DNA of 33,747 nt from Chloroflexaceae bacterium (lineage in GTDB: Bacteria; Chloroflexota; Chloroflexia; Chloroflexales; Chloroflexaceae). Positions 10,801 to 20,000 of the stretch are shown here, piece after piece. The position numbers and the translations under genes are program-made. The notes under the pieces were generated by a model. It was not told where the DNA came from. It worked only from the letters and a program-made list of their open reading frames with translations, and made no database searches. Every line of letters begins with the position of its first letter. Position 1 is the stretch's first letter. The stretch covers positions 1 through 33,747 of the forward strand of contig JAAURD010000027.1 in the NCBI GenBank assembly GCA_012034075.1. Reading direction: 5' to 3'.

Positions 10801-12082
10801 CTTACTCCTTTCCAGTCCAGATATCGATTTCTTTACTGATGCTCAGCTACGGTTGCTCGAGACCATTGCACATGAGGTAGCCATTGCCTTAAATAACGCT
10901 CAGCTGTATAGCTACATTACCGAAATGGCAACCAAGCTAGCCGATCTGCTGGAGCAACAAAAAGAGGAGAATACCAAGAGTCGTTCCATTTTGCAGAGCT
11001 TGAGTGAAGGCGTCATTGTCCTCGATCAAGATCAGCATATTGCGTTGTTTAACCTGGCAGCAGAACATATTCTTAATATTGCTGCCAATGACCTCATGAA
11101 TGAACACATGACCCGTATAGCTGCGCAAGGAAGGAATGATAGCCAGCGTAAACGCGCTCGTCTTATCTATAATGCGCTGCACAGCGGGCTGCAAAAGGCG
11201 AAAGATCGCCTCGATAGCTACAGCATGTCATTTGAGCTACCCGACCCACCACAAACCATAGCGATGACCCTGGCACAGGTCATATCGGCTGATGAACGGC
11301 GCTATGGCGATGTGATCGCACTCCGTGATATTACCCGTGAAATTGAAGCTGACCGAGCCAAACGTGAATTTGTGTCAAAAGTATCGCATGAACTCCGTAC
11401 CCCACTCACCGTTATTAAGGGGTTTGTTGATCTCCTGTTGATTGGCAAAGACTCGCTCAATAGCGAACAGATTGGCTACCTGAAGATGGTCCAGACCAAT
11501 ACCAATCGTCTGCGCGATCTGGTCAATGATATCCTGGATATTTCGCGCATTGAAGCTGGTAAGATTGAACTCAACTGGGCTGAGGTCGATATGACCGCGA
11601 TTATTCACGACGTGGTAGCCGGCTTACGGCTCGAGACCGAACGCAAGAGCCAGCAGGTTCTGATCGATATGGTTGAACATCTACCAATCGTTCATGCCGA
11701 TCAACGACGCATCAGCCAAGTGTTCTCCAATCTGTTCTCCAACGCCGTCAAATACACCTATGATGAAGGAAGCATCACAGTACGGGCATTCTTGAACCCA
11801 GCCAATATGGTGCAGGTCGAAGTATCTGATACGGGTGTTGGTATGTCGCCCGATCAGTTAAAACAGCTGTTTCGTCCTTTCTACCGTGCCGACAATCCGC
11901 TACGCGATCAGGCTGGTGGGACTGGTCTGGGACTTTCGATTGCCAAATCACTGGTAGAGCAACATAATGGTGAGATGTGGGTCACCAGTGAACCAGGACG
12001 TGGCAGTACGTTCAGTTTTATCCTTCCGCTGCAACAACCAACAGCCGACCCGGGCAATGAGGTGGATCGGAAAGAAGCGTGA
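4855..12082 (+). CDS. giant multi-GAF/PAS sensor histidine kinase, about 2,409 residues, split by two one-base deletions
   Basis: The protein is read as two frames, 4855-8445 and about 8430-12082. Adding one base near 8355 (GG to GGG) and one near 8416 (CAC to CACC) joins them and restores a continuous GAF: GQGMTG, then TVFATGKPLLVRDVERKSD, then YPSFNRRYDLKSYLGVPL. Repaired, it has about eleven GAF modules starting near residues 30, 160, 328, 532, 741, 918, 1092, 1262, 1440, 1622 and 1854. Repeated helical linkers of the form LFxERERRIxEL join several of them. A PAS domain (about 2044-2150), HisKA (VSHELRTPL, His about 2179) and an HATPase domain (NAVKY, DTGVGM, GGTGLGLSIA) follow. No membrane segment is seen, so it is probably cytoplasmic. 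It should autophosphorylate in response to small ligands or redox state; the twin regulators upstream are plausible partners. The next gene overlaps its stop codon. The start is uncertain: ATGs at 4855, 4861 and 4867, no clear ribosome binding site. Confidence 0.8.
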
Positions 12083-12918
12083 GCGCAATCTATCTCGACA
12101 ATCTGTTAGTCCACTATGAAGTGTTTGGTCGCGGTCAACCGATCATCTTTCTGCATAGTTGGATGGGATCATGGCGTTACTGGGTCTCGACTATGGACCA
12201 ACTCTCAGACCGCTACCGTGCCTATGCCCTCGATTTCTGGGGATTTGGTGAATCAGAACGCGAGAAGGGACGCTATACGATTGGCGATTATGCCCAGATG
12301 CTGTGCAATTTTATGGATAAGATCGGCATTGCTAAAGCCAATCTGGTCGGTCATGGGATGGGCGGGATGGTCGCTATACGCACCGCGTGTGAGCAACCTC
12401 ACCGGGTGATCCGTGTCATGACGGTTTCGACGCCTCTGGATGGCGCCATTCTCAAAGACGTGACAAAACCAGGCACGATTGCCCGATTGTTTGGCAAGGG
12501 CAATACCACCAGCATCTGGTCGAAACTGGTGCGGACGATACCGATTGATGATGCCGAAATTCAGCAAGAACTGTATACTGATACCGAGAGCTTAAGCGAA
12601 CGCGTCGCCAAAGGCGTCCACGATTCTATGCTCAGCACCAATCTGTATGCATCGCTCGATACATTACATGATACGCCGGTCTTAGCCGTGTACGGTGAAA
12701 AAGATACGATTGTTCCAGCACAGCATGCTCAAGTCCTCACCCATGATCATGGTCGTCCGCACCAGCGCATTATTCTGCCCAAAATGAATCACTTTCCTTT
12801 CTTAGAAAATACGAATACCTTTAGCCGATTACTCAGTGATTTTCTCATCAGTGAAGGGACACCGGTTGAAATAAAGGAAGAATGGCGGCGCCGCGTGATG
12901 CAACACGAGTATCTGTAG
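12079..12918 (+). CDS. alpha/beta hydrolase-fold protein lacking the nucleophile serine
   Basis: The GTG start overlaps the kinase stop (GTGA), so translation is probably coupled. The 279-residue product has the whole alpha/beta hydrolase layout: the oxyanion strand (IIFLHSWMGS), the DFWGFGES turn, the nucleophile elbow, an acid strand (VYGEKDTIVP) and the histidine loop (PKMNHFPFLE). The elbow reads G-H-G-M-G-G, so residue 93 is Gly where Ser (or Asp/Cys) should be. The codon is GGG at 12355-12357. The acid and His are kept. Ordinary esterase chemistry is therefore not expected; the protein may bind a ligand or act as a signalling subunit for the kinase, as RsbQ does for RsbP. That role is inference from gene order. 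Confidence 0.8.
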   Translation: MSAIYLDNLLVHYEVFGRGQPIIFLHSWMGSWRYWVSTMDQLSDRYRAYALDFWGFGESEREKGRYTIGDYAQMLCNFMDKIGIAKANLVGHGMGGMVAIRTACEQPHRVIRVMTVSTPLDGAILKDVTKPGTIARLFGKGNTTSIWSKLVRTIPIDDAEIQQELYTDTESLSERVAKGVHDSMLSTNLYASLDTLHDTPVLAVYGEKDTIVPAQHAQVLTHDHGRPHQRIILPKMNHFPFLENTNTFSRLLSDFLISEGTPVEIKEEWRRRVMQHEYL

Positions 12919-12996
12919 TAGCTATGTGAACGATCCCTGGCATAAAATGAAAAAAACTCGGCGATTTTGTAACCAAAAACTGACCAACATGTGCGT

Positions 12997-13002
12997 TATA
13001 AT
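12997..13002 (+). promoter_or_regulatory. possible -10 element (TATAAT) before the hydrolase/cNMP gene
   Basis: A perfect TATAAT lies 140 bases upstream of the 13142 start, in the 223-base gap after the first hydrolase. No good -35 box is at the right distance and there is no extended -10, so this is weak. The gap holds no other recognisable element. Confidence 0.3.
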
Positions 13003-13141
13003 AAGATGAGCCGGTATTTCATTCTCCTTGTTACGGGGTATGCTCGTTTTTTGAAAGCGATAGTGAGAATACAAGATTGGCATGTTTGATACTGGGCCAT
13101 TCATCAGACCAGGATCAAACAGAACCAGGATGGAGCACGCT

Positions 13142-14593
13142 ATGACAACCTATCTTGTTGATGGTCAACGTATTTATGCACGTGAAGAAGGTCCAGATAA
13201 TGCACAGGTTGCGCTTCTCATTCATGGTTGGTCGAGTTCCTGGTATGCACTCTCCTGCCTCTTACCAGTGGTTAGCCGACGCTTTGCCTGTGTTGCGGTT
13301 GATTTGCCCGGCTATGGCAATTCCCCTCCCTCACCAAAATGTGTCTCAATGGCCGATTATGCCGATTTGTTGGCAAAACTGATCCGCACCATTACCGACC
13401 GCCCGGTGGTCTTGATCGGGCATTCTATGGGTGGGATGATCAGCATCTATCTGGCATTGCGTCATCCAGTGCTGGTTGAACGACTCGTGTTGATCTGTCC
13501 AACGATTACCGGCCACCTTTCAACCTCTATCAATGCATTTGTATCACCATTTACGTTTCTTGAACGTTTTTCGGTAGCCAATCATCTCACTGCTGTCATC
13601 GAACCCCATATCTTGAAACTAACCGACTCGCTCATGCGCCCCGTTTCTTTTGCCGATCGCACCGATATTACCGAAGAGACGTACAAGCGGCTGCGTGCAG
13701 ATGCTCGCCGCCCAGGTCAGGGGCGAGTACGCTTTGACAATTTCCATGCAATGCGTCAGGGTGACCTGCGTGGCAAATTGCGGTATGTCGAATCACCATC
13801 ATTGGTGCTCTGGGGAGCAGAGGATAACACGGTACCGCTCCGTGATGCCGGCGTTGTTGCTGATGAATGGCCCAATGCAGACCTGCGCATTATCCCCAAA
13901 GCCGGTCATTGGCCCCAATTTGAGACGCCAGATTTGATGATACGGTATGTTGCATCGTATCTCGGTTTGCCAGTCATCTCATCGCAGTTAGATAACGGCA
14001 ACATGCCAATACCCGTCGTCGGTCAGGTAGCACGCTTCTTGAACCATTCGGATGTGGGCAATGGCATGAATCTGGCACAACGTATGCGTCTTGCATCGCA
14101 GTGCGATCTGTACACATATGAACCAGGATCAACCATCGCCCATGCCCATGAATCAGGTTCTGAACTCTATATCGTCCAGGAAGGCTCCGTTGAAGTCTGG
14201 ACTGATCCTATTTCAATGAGCCAGCAATTATTGCAAGCGCAACGGCTGGCAACATTCTTACCAGGGCAAATTACCGGCGAATTGGCACTCCTGGATGGTG
14301 GCCGCCGCAGTGCCAATCTTCGCGCTGGTTCCGAAGGTGCAACCGTGCTTTCGCTGAAGCGTGAACGCGTTGTGGCGCTCTGTGAAGATGACCCACCACT
14401 TGGAACGCGCCTGATCTGGAATGTTGCAACGGCGTTGGCGCTCCGTCTCCGCCTGATTAACTGGCAAATGGAAATGGATCGCCAGGAACGCGAAAATCAG
14501 CAGACACGTGCAGAGCCAGCAGAAATCAATCAGAGCGTTTCCAACAATACCCCAACGATGAGTACGGTCAGTCGCCCAACTCCATCGTTATAA
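13142..14593 (+). CDS. alpha/beta hydrolase fused to a cyclic-nucleotide-binding-like domain
   Basis: ATG 13142 (MTTYLVDGQR) is chosen over the longer frame because GGAG at 13132-13135 precedes it and the upstream residues look non-coding. Residues about 1-280 are a hydrolase with an intact triad: the elbow GHSMGG (Ser95), an acid in LWGAEDNTVP and a His in PKAGHWPQFE. Residues about 300-455 resemble a CAP_ED/cNMP-binding fold: an ELYIVQEGSVEVW strand pair, then PGQITGELALLDGGRRSA, corresponding to the phosphate-binding cassette, and a helical end. The last 40 residues are polar and Asn/Pro/Thr-rich, probably disordered. It may be an esterase or lyase gated by a nucleotide, or the binding fold may be structural only. 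It follows the Ser-less paralogue, so an active and an inactive hydrolase sit side by side. Confidence 0.8.
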   Translation: MTTYLVDGQRIYAREEGPDNAQVALLIHGWSSSWYALSCLLPVVSRRFACVAVDLPGYGNSPPSPKCVSMADYADLLAKLIRTITDRPVVLIGHSMGGMISIYLALRHPVLVERLVLICPTITGHLSTSINAFVSPFTFLERFSVANHLTAVIEPHILKLTDSLMRPVSFADRTDITEETYKRLRADARRPGQGRVRFDNFHAMRQGDLRGKLRYVESPSLVLWGAEDNTVPLRDAGVVADEWPNADLRIIPKAGHWPQFETPDLMIRYVASYLGLPVISSQLDNGNMPIPVVGQVARFLNHSDVGNGMNLAQRMRLASQCDLYTYEPGSTIAHAHESGSELYIVQEGSVEVWTDPISMSQQLLQAQRLATFLPGQITGELALLDGGRRSANLRAGSEGATVLSLKRERVVALCEDDPPLGTRLIWNVATALALRLRLINWQMEMDRQERENQQTRAEPAEINQSVSNNTPTMSTVSRPTPSL

Positions 14594-14624
14594 TGCAGTG
14601 CCCGTGATACGAACGAGGAACGTT

Positions 14625-15077
14625 ATGGCATCAAACCCATCTGATAGCACCCACCAATCAGCCAGCATAAGCCGTCCCACATCGCTGCCAGGGCTCATCA
14701 TCTTGATCATTGGCGATACGATCTCGTTTCTCGTCTTTGCCGCACTGGGGCGAAGTAGCCATGGCTTCACCGCCGGCTTTACCGCACTGCCAGAGATTGC
14801 AACAACCGCAGCACCATTTTTGCTTGGCTGGTTGCTTGCTGCTCCGTTTGCCGGCGCCTATCGGGCACTTCCCGCATCAAGCAACCGTCTCACAACAAGC
14901 TTGCGCCGCACCAGCCTGGCCTGGGTGCTCGCCTGGCCGCTGGGCTTGGCACTTCGCGCATTGTACCTGCAGCGCGGTATCCCCGTCTCTTTTGCCATTG
15001 TGACCTTCATCACCAATCTGCTGATACTCAATATCTGGCGTGCAGTTGCGACCTGGCTCAATCCCCCGCGACAGTAA
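14625..15077 (+). CDS. DUF3054-family membrane protein
   Basis: The start is ATG 14625, with GAGGAA at 14615-14620. The product is about 150 residues with four likely membrane helices: LIILIIGDTISFLVFAALG, the PFLLGWLLAAPFAGAY region, LAWVLAWPLGLALRALYL and a last one around FAIVTFITNLLILNIW. The D-T-I-S-F in helix 1, the G-R-S-S-H loop, the A-P-F-L-x-G-W segment and the late ALR and FAIVTF motifs agree with my memory of DUF3054 (PF11255), a family without known function. It lies 31 bases after the hydrolase/cNMP gene with no terminator between them, so co-transcription is likely. Confidence 0.7.
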   Translation: MASNPSDSTHQSASISRPTSLPGLIILIIGDTISFLVFAALGRSSHGFTAGFTALPEIATTAAPFLLGWLLAAPFAGAYRALPASSNRLTTSLRRTSLAWVLAWPLGLALRALYLQRGIPVSFAIVTFITNLLILNIWRAVATWLNPPRQ

Positions 15078-15079
15078 CC

Positions 15080-15104
15080 GTACAAAAATTGCTTTTTGTA
15101 GTAC
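15080..15104 (+). promoter_or_regulatory. inverted repeat upstream of wrbA
   Basis: GTACAAAAA (15080-15088) and TTTTTGTAGTAC (15093-15104) form an inverted repeat with a four-base centre and one extra base in the right arm. A -10-like TACAAT (15102-15107) overlaps the right arm, and the repeat is about 43 bases before the wrbA start. It could be an operator for a redox or quinone-responsive repressor. It also resembles a weak hairpin at the end of the previous gene. Confidence 0.35.
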
Positions 15105-15146
15105 AATACTTCTATCATAAAAAATTGAGGAAAGGAAAATGACGAC

Positions 15147-15758
15147 ATGAAGATGTTGATTGTCTATTATTCTCTGTACGGTCATGTGCATCAAATGGCA
15201 GAAGCCGTTGCCAGCGGCGCACGTGAAGTTGAAGGCGCTGAGGTCATGCTTCGCCGCGTACCCGAAACGTTGCCTGAAGTGGTTTTAGAAAAGATGGGCG
15301 CAGTCGAAGCCCAGCGCGCCTTTGCTCATATTCCTATCTGCACAGTCGATGAACTGCCTCAAGCAGATGCGATTATCTTTGGAACGCCTACCCGTTTTGG
15401 CAATATGTGCGGTCAGATGCGCCAGTTTCTTGATGCAACCGGTCAACTCTGGGCCAATGGTGCCTTGATTGGCAAAGTTGGCAGTGTGTTTACCAGTACA
15501 GCTACCCAACACGGTGGTCAAGAATCGACCATCTTGAGCTTTCATACCACATTGTTACACCATGGCATGGTCATTGTTGGCTTGCCCTACTCATTTCAGG
15601 GCCAGATGGGCGTGAGTGATGTCTTCGGTGGCTCCCCCTATGGTGCTTCGACTATTACCGATGGCGATGGCAGCCGTATGCCCAGCGAAAGAGATCTGGA
15701 AGGAGCACGCTATCAGGGCAAACACGTTGCCACTATTACCGCTCGCCTGGTTTCATAA
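15147..15758 (+). CDS. wrbA: NAD(P)H:quinone oxidoreductase, WrbA flavodoxin-like family
   Basis: The start is ATG 15147, preceded by GAGGAAAGGA (15127-15136). At 203 residues the length is typical of the family. The FMN phosphate loop is at residues about 8-20 ([14 protein letters not shown]). Other family marks are P-T-R-F-G-N-M ([10 protein letters not shown]), the Q-M-R-Q-F-L-D helix, the [11 protein letters not shown] segment and the [19 protein letters not shown] loop near the end. WrbA enzymes reduce quinones by two electrons using FMN and NAD(P)H, which limits semiquinone stress. It follows the DUF3054 gene by 69 bases, with its own promoter-like inverted repeat, and converges on the methyltransferase gene. 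Confidence 0.9.
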   Translation: MKMLIVYYSLYGHVHQMAEAVASGAREVEGAEVMLRRVPETLPEVVLEKMGAVEAQRAFAHIPICTVDELPQADAIIFGTPTRFGNMCGQMRQFLDATGQLWANGALIGKVGSVFTSTATQHGGQESTILSFHTTLLHHGMVIVGLPYSFQGQMGVSDVFGGSPYGASTITDGDGSRMPSERDLEGARYQGKHVATITARLVS

Positions 15759-15765
15759 CAATACG

Positions 15766-17037
15766 CTACGTGGTTTTGTGGCAATGTAACAACGCCACAC
15801 ACTCAACATGTGGCGTTTGCGGAAAGAGATCAATCGGTTGGATGCTGGTCAGCGCAAAACCAGCATCTAACAACACCCGCAGATCACGCGCCAGAATACC
15901 CGGATGGCATGAGATATACGCTAGCCGTGTGATACCAAGCTGCTGCAACGATTGCAGCACCCGCGGATGACAGCCACGCCGAGGCGGATCCAGCACCGCA
16001 ACCGTACAACCCTGCGCAACCTGAGGTAACACCTGTTCTACCGCTGCTGATACATAGTGGACATTGTCAATCTCATTGAATCGCGCCGTGCGTTCACCAT
16101 CAACCACAGCCGTGCGATGTGCTTCGATTGCCACCACCTGCCGCACTGAACGGGCCAATGGGCACGCGAACGTACCGGCACCACTATAGGCATCAAGCAA
16201 CTTATCAGCAGGATCAAGAGCTAAACCATCACGAACGAGCGCTACCAACTGTTCTGCCTGAGCGGTATGCACCTGAAAAAAGCTCTGGGGAGCGAGCGAA
16301 AACACAATCCCGCCCAGATCTTCATGCAGAGTCACCGACCCGGCTTCAGTGTCCGCAATCTCTGCTGTGACGCCGGCCAGGGCTGGTACCTGCTCTTGCC
16401 AGCATGTCACCAGACGATTCTGGTCGCCAGAGCCATGCAACACCGCAACCGCATAGCCGTATGTCGCGCTGGCGCGTAACGTTACCGCCGTCACCCGACT
16501 AGGCTGCCGTTGCAGAGCAAAACGCAGCCCTACCATTACTTCGTTCAGCACTGGGAGCACCAATGGGTCGAGCAGCAGGGGAACAAACCGACGTGAACCA
16601 GCCGCATAGTACCCTGTTTGCCCCTGCACAACATCTATCTGCACATGTGCGGTGTTGCGATAGCCCCACGTATCTGTCGCTGGTATCACCGGCGCCACCG
16701 CGCAATCGAAGATGTTGGCTAATTTTGCCAGCTGCTCCGTCACAATGGTATGCTTCAGATCGAGCTGGGTTGCATACGCAATATGTTGCCAGGGCATATG
16801 ATCAGCCTCTGGCAGACGGGGCGCTCTACGTGCAGGCGAAGCGTTCAGCACGTCTATCACGCTGCCATGGGCATACCGTGCCTTGCACTGTTGCAGCAGC
16901 ACCCGCACCCGTTCACCAGGGAGCGCACCGGCCGCAAAAACGACATATCCTTGCCAACGACCGACACCTGCTCCCCCTTGAGCAATGCGCTCAATCTCGA
17001 TCTCAATGATTTCCCCATACCGATCAGATCGATTCAT
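15766..17037 (-). CDS. rlmD: TrmA/RlmD-family RNA (uracil-5-)-methyltransferase, lacking the Fe-S cysteines
   Basis: The 423-residue protein has an N-terminal TRAM domain (about 8-65, GEIIEIEIERIAQGGAGVGR), a central domain and a class I SAM fold (LLDAYSGAGTFACPLA). DPPRRG, the nucleophile motif SCHPGILARDL (Cys377) and the general-base segment HVECV (Glu412) follow. These enzymes form 5-methyluridine in 23S rRNA or tRNA; which RNA is used here cannot be decided. Most RlmD-type proteins have a four-cysteine [4Fe-4S] motif after the TRAM domain (C-x-x-x-x-x-C-G-G-C). The equivalent region here, RAPRLPEADHMPWQHIAY, has no cysteine, so the cluster is absent. There is no good Shine-Dalgarno before ATG 17037. 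The gene follows the protease by nine bases and may be read through from it. The symbol is a family-level guess. Confidence 0.8.
   Translation of the reverse strand: MNRSDRYGEIIEIEIERIAQGGAGVGRWQGYVVFAAGALPGERVRVLLQQCKARYAHGSVIDVLNASPARRAPRLPEADHMPWQHIAYATQLDLKHTIVTEQLAKLANIFDCAVAPVIPATDTWGYRNTAHVQIDVVQGQTGYYAAGSRRFVPLLLDPLVLPVLNEVMVGLRFALQRQPSRVTAVTLRASATYGYAVAVLHGSGDQNRLVTCWQEQVPALAGVTAEIADTEAGSVTLHEDLGGIVFSLAPQSFFQVHTAQAEQLVALVRDGLALDPADKLLDAYSGAGTFACPLARSVRQVVAIEAHRTAVVDGERTARFNEIDNVHYVSAAVEQVLPQVAQGCTVAVLDPPRRGCHPRVLQSLQQLGITRLAYISCHPGILARDLRVLLDAGFALTSIQPIDLFPQTPHVECVALLHCHKTT
15791..15817. terminator. possible bidirectional hairpin between convergent genes
   Basis: AACGCCACA (15791-15799) and TGTGGCGTT (15809-15817) form a perfect nine-base stem with a nine-base loop. 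It lies 33 bases after the wrbA stop and inside the last codons of the convergent methyltransferase gene. Neither strand has a proper T-run after the stem, so it is at best a weak intrinsic terminator or a 3'-end stabiliser. Confidence 0.4.
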
Positions 17038-17046
17038 GCCATCACG

Positions 17047-20000
17047 CTACGGTTTTGACAGCACCAACGGCATCCAGGAACTGAACGGCAGACGTTCAAC
17101 CGACAACATGATTGGCAGATATGCTGAGGGCGTATCAGGAGCATTTGACAGAATTTCGATATTTCCCCGGTAAGGTTGCTGATACCCGGTCATAACCCAG
17201 CCCAATCGGACAAATATTTGAGCAGACTCTCCTGGTTCAATCGTTCCACTCGTCTGTTCAGGAACTTCCAGCCACGAAGAGGTCTCAGGTTGCGGGCGTA
17301 ATTCAATCGTCAGTTCATTGCTTATTGGCGTTGTGTCACCGCATCCCAATGATTGGATCTGATCTGTATCCAACTGTAACCCGGCTGATGCCGTAATGGG
17401 CATCTGATCAATATGTTGATAGTTATACTGCACATGACCATCGCGTGCAAGAACGACCTGAAACGTAAAGGTGTTTTCTGGCTGATCATGCAACGGCACC
17501 GCATCAAAGGTAAGCACAAACTGCTGATCCTGAGTAGCATACCACACTGCTCCCCCCTGCGAAGGATCAAGATCGATCCGCAAGGGCACCAGAGCGGTAC
17601 CTTCTGTCTCAGCTACCGGAAGGCAGCCACGTGCAAAGAAACTGGTCTCTAAGGGATCTTCGAGGATCAGCACACCATTTGGATTCACAAATACCTGGGT
17701 AAATGTTTGGGTATGAAAGAAAAAAGGAAAACCAATAGGAATGGGCAGTGACGTCACATCATCACTGAGCATCAACGTCGTGGCATGATCGGGTCGTTCA
17801 ATCCAACCAGTTGCCACTGTTCCAACTTCATCACTCCGCCAGACCCCGGTATATTCGGATTGAACCCTGGTAGTATAGGTCAGTGGTTGATTTCCCGTAT
17901 TCTCGATCATGGTCACACGGTTGGCAAATTCGCCATACGCCAGGCGAGCTTCAATGGTGTCGAAGTTCCCACTGAGACGAGGAATATTCTCTAACAGCAC
18001 AATCTCTACATCTGTTTGGGTGCCCGAACGTAAGATGCGCGAGACGGTTTGGGTGACATAATCTTGTGAAGTGACTTCAAAATCATATGGTTCAACGCGG
18101 GCGGGTAAAGTGACATCAAACATCCCTTCTTCAAGGCTCAATGTTGGACCATCACTAATGGTTACGCGACCCGGCAACGGCTTCTGATCACGTTCATCGA
18201 CAATAAGACCATGAACCGTAGCATGGCTGGACGATGATGGTACTGTCAGAGTGATATTCAGCTCAAGTGGTGAGCGACTTAAATCACCATTTGTGAGCAA
18301 TATACGGCCACGGTACGTTCCTGGATGGGCAACAGCTGTAGCATCCAGTGTAAGCTTGATGGTACGTGAAGCACCAGCAGGCAAAAGGGTATCCTGAACG
18401 ACAATCGCATTTTCGTTTTCAAGACCATCAAAACGCAACCATGGAATATCAACACCGGTTGCCGAGATAGCTGCATAGGTGTCGAGCAAACCGTACCCAT
18501 AAATATTGTTGGGCACCGTATCTGCATGGCAATCAGCATAAAAGTCTTTGTCGAACTGCTCATCGGTGATCGGGTGAGCAGTGCTGGTCAAAATCTCATA
18601 AGTCGCTTCAAAATTGCCAATGAGCGATGGATTGGCCGCCCAGAGAAGGGCTACTGCACCGGTGACATGCGGCGCTGCCATAGATGTTCCCTGTAATGAA
18701 CCATAGTCATTAGCATTGGCAACAGTCGAACGAATATTCTGTCCAGGTGCCATCAGGTCTGGTTTTAATCGACCATCAGGTGTTGGACCAACACGGGTAA
18801 AACTGGTCACACGATCTTGCCGCTCAGTTGCACCCACGCCCACAACATGTTCATAATCACCCGGTGAAGCGACCGAACCACAGACAATGCGTGAGGTATT
18901 GCCAGTCACAAACACCGGAAAAATACCAGCAGCCCGCCAGGCAGTCACATAACCACTATACCAATCACTGGTTTTATCACCAGCCCATGAGTTATTGATG
19001 ACATGCGGTCGCAGATCAGGACGTGGATTTTCATCATTCAAATCGGTTGGTGACAGCAACCACTGAGCGGAGGCAATCAAATCGGATTGCAAACAGAGCG
19101 TAGAACGACAACCGCGTGCCGTAATCCAGGTAGCGCCAGGGGCAACACCATAGGCTGGTGGATTCGCATCGCTCGTACCACGGGCGACCATTGTCCCCAT
19201 TGTATGGGTACCATGATCGCCAGGATCCTGTGGATCAGTCTCAAAACCATCAGGATCAAACCAGTTATAGGCATGATCAAAAAGACCAGGGCCACGGTAG
19301 CCACGGTATTGCTCTTGCAACGCAGGATGATCATACCGAACGCCATTATCAATATTGGCAACCGTGATCCCCTGACCACTCACCCCAAAATCAGACCAGA
19401 CCCGATTTGCCTGAACGCGATCAATATTCCAGGCAATGCGTTCATCAACTGGTTCATCCTGTTGGAGGCTGGGCGTCACAGGTGCGGTCACTGCCAGGCT
19501 CGTCACCTGGTTGGCCTGGAGCAGAGCAACATCATTGCGGGCTGCCAGGTCTTGTACATCCGCAGCCGTACCAGAAACAACCAGCGCATTGACAATCCAG
19601 AGGGGTGTATAGGCAAGCCCACGATCTTCGAGCCACTGACGAATATCACGCTGACTTGTTTCGGCATTCTCATGCAGCGTATTATATACAAACCACCCAC
19701 GTTCACCCCAATCAGCAATGGTATATGCTAATGACAGATCAGGCTGTTGATCTACAAAGACAAGAAAATCGGCGGTGCCATCAGTTGATGCGGCAAGATC
19801 AGCCATAATCTGCGGATCAACGCGCTGATCTTGATCAGGCAAAGCAACACGTTCGGCGGTTGCGGCAGGCGCTATTAGACCCGCTTCAACACCTTTTGGT
19901 GGCGAGGGCAGTGCCTCATAAAAGGTAGGTGTCTGCGCAATACCAGCAGTATTGGTCATCGTGATAGTTATTTGCTGGCTTTGCCCCAACGGCACTGTTT

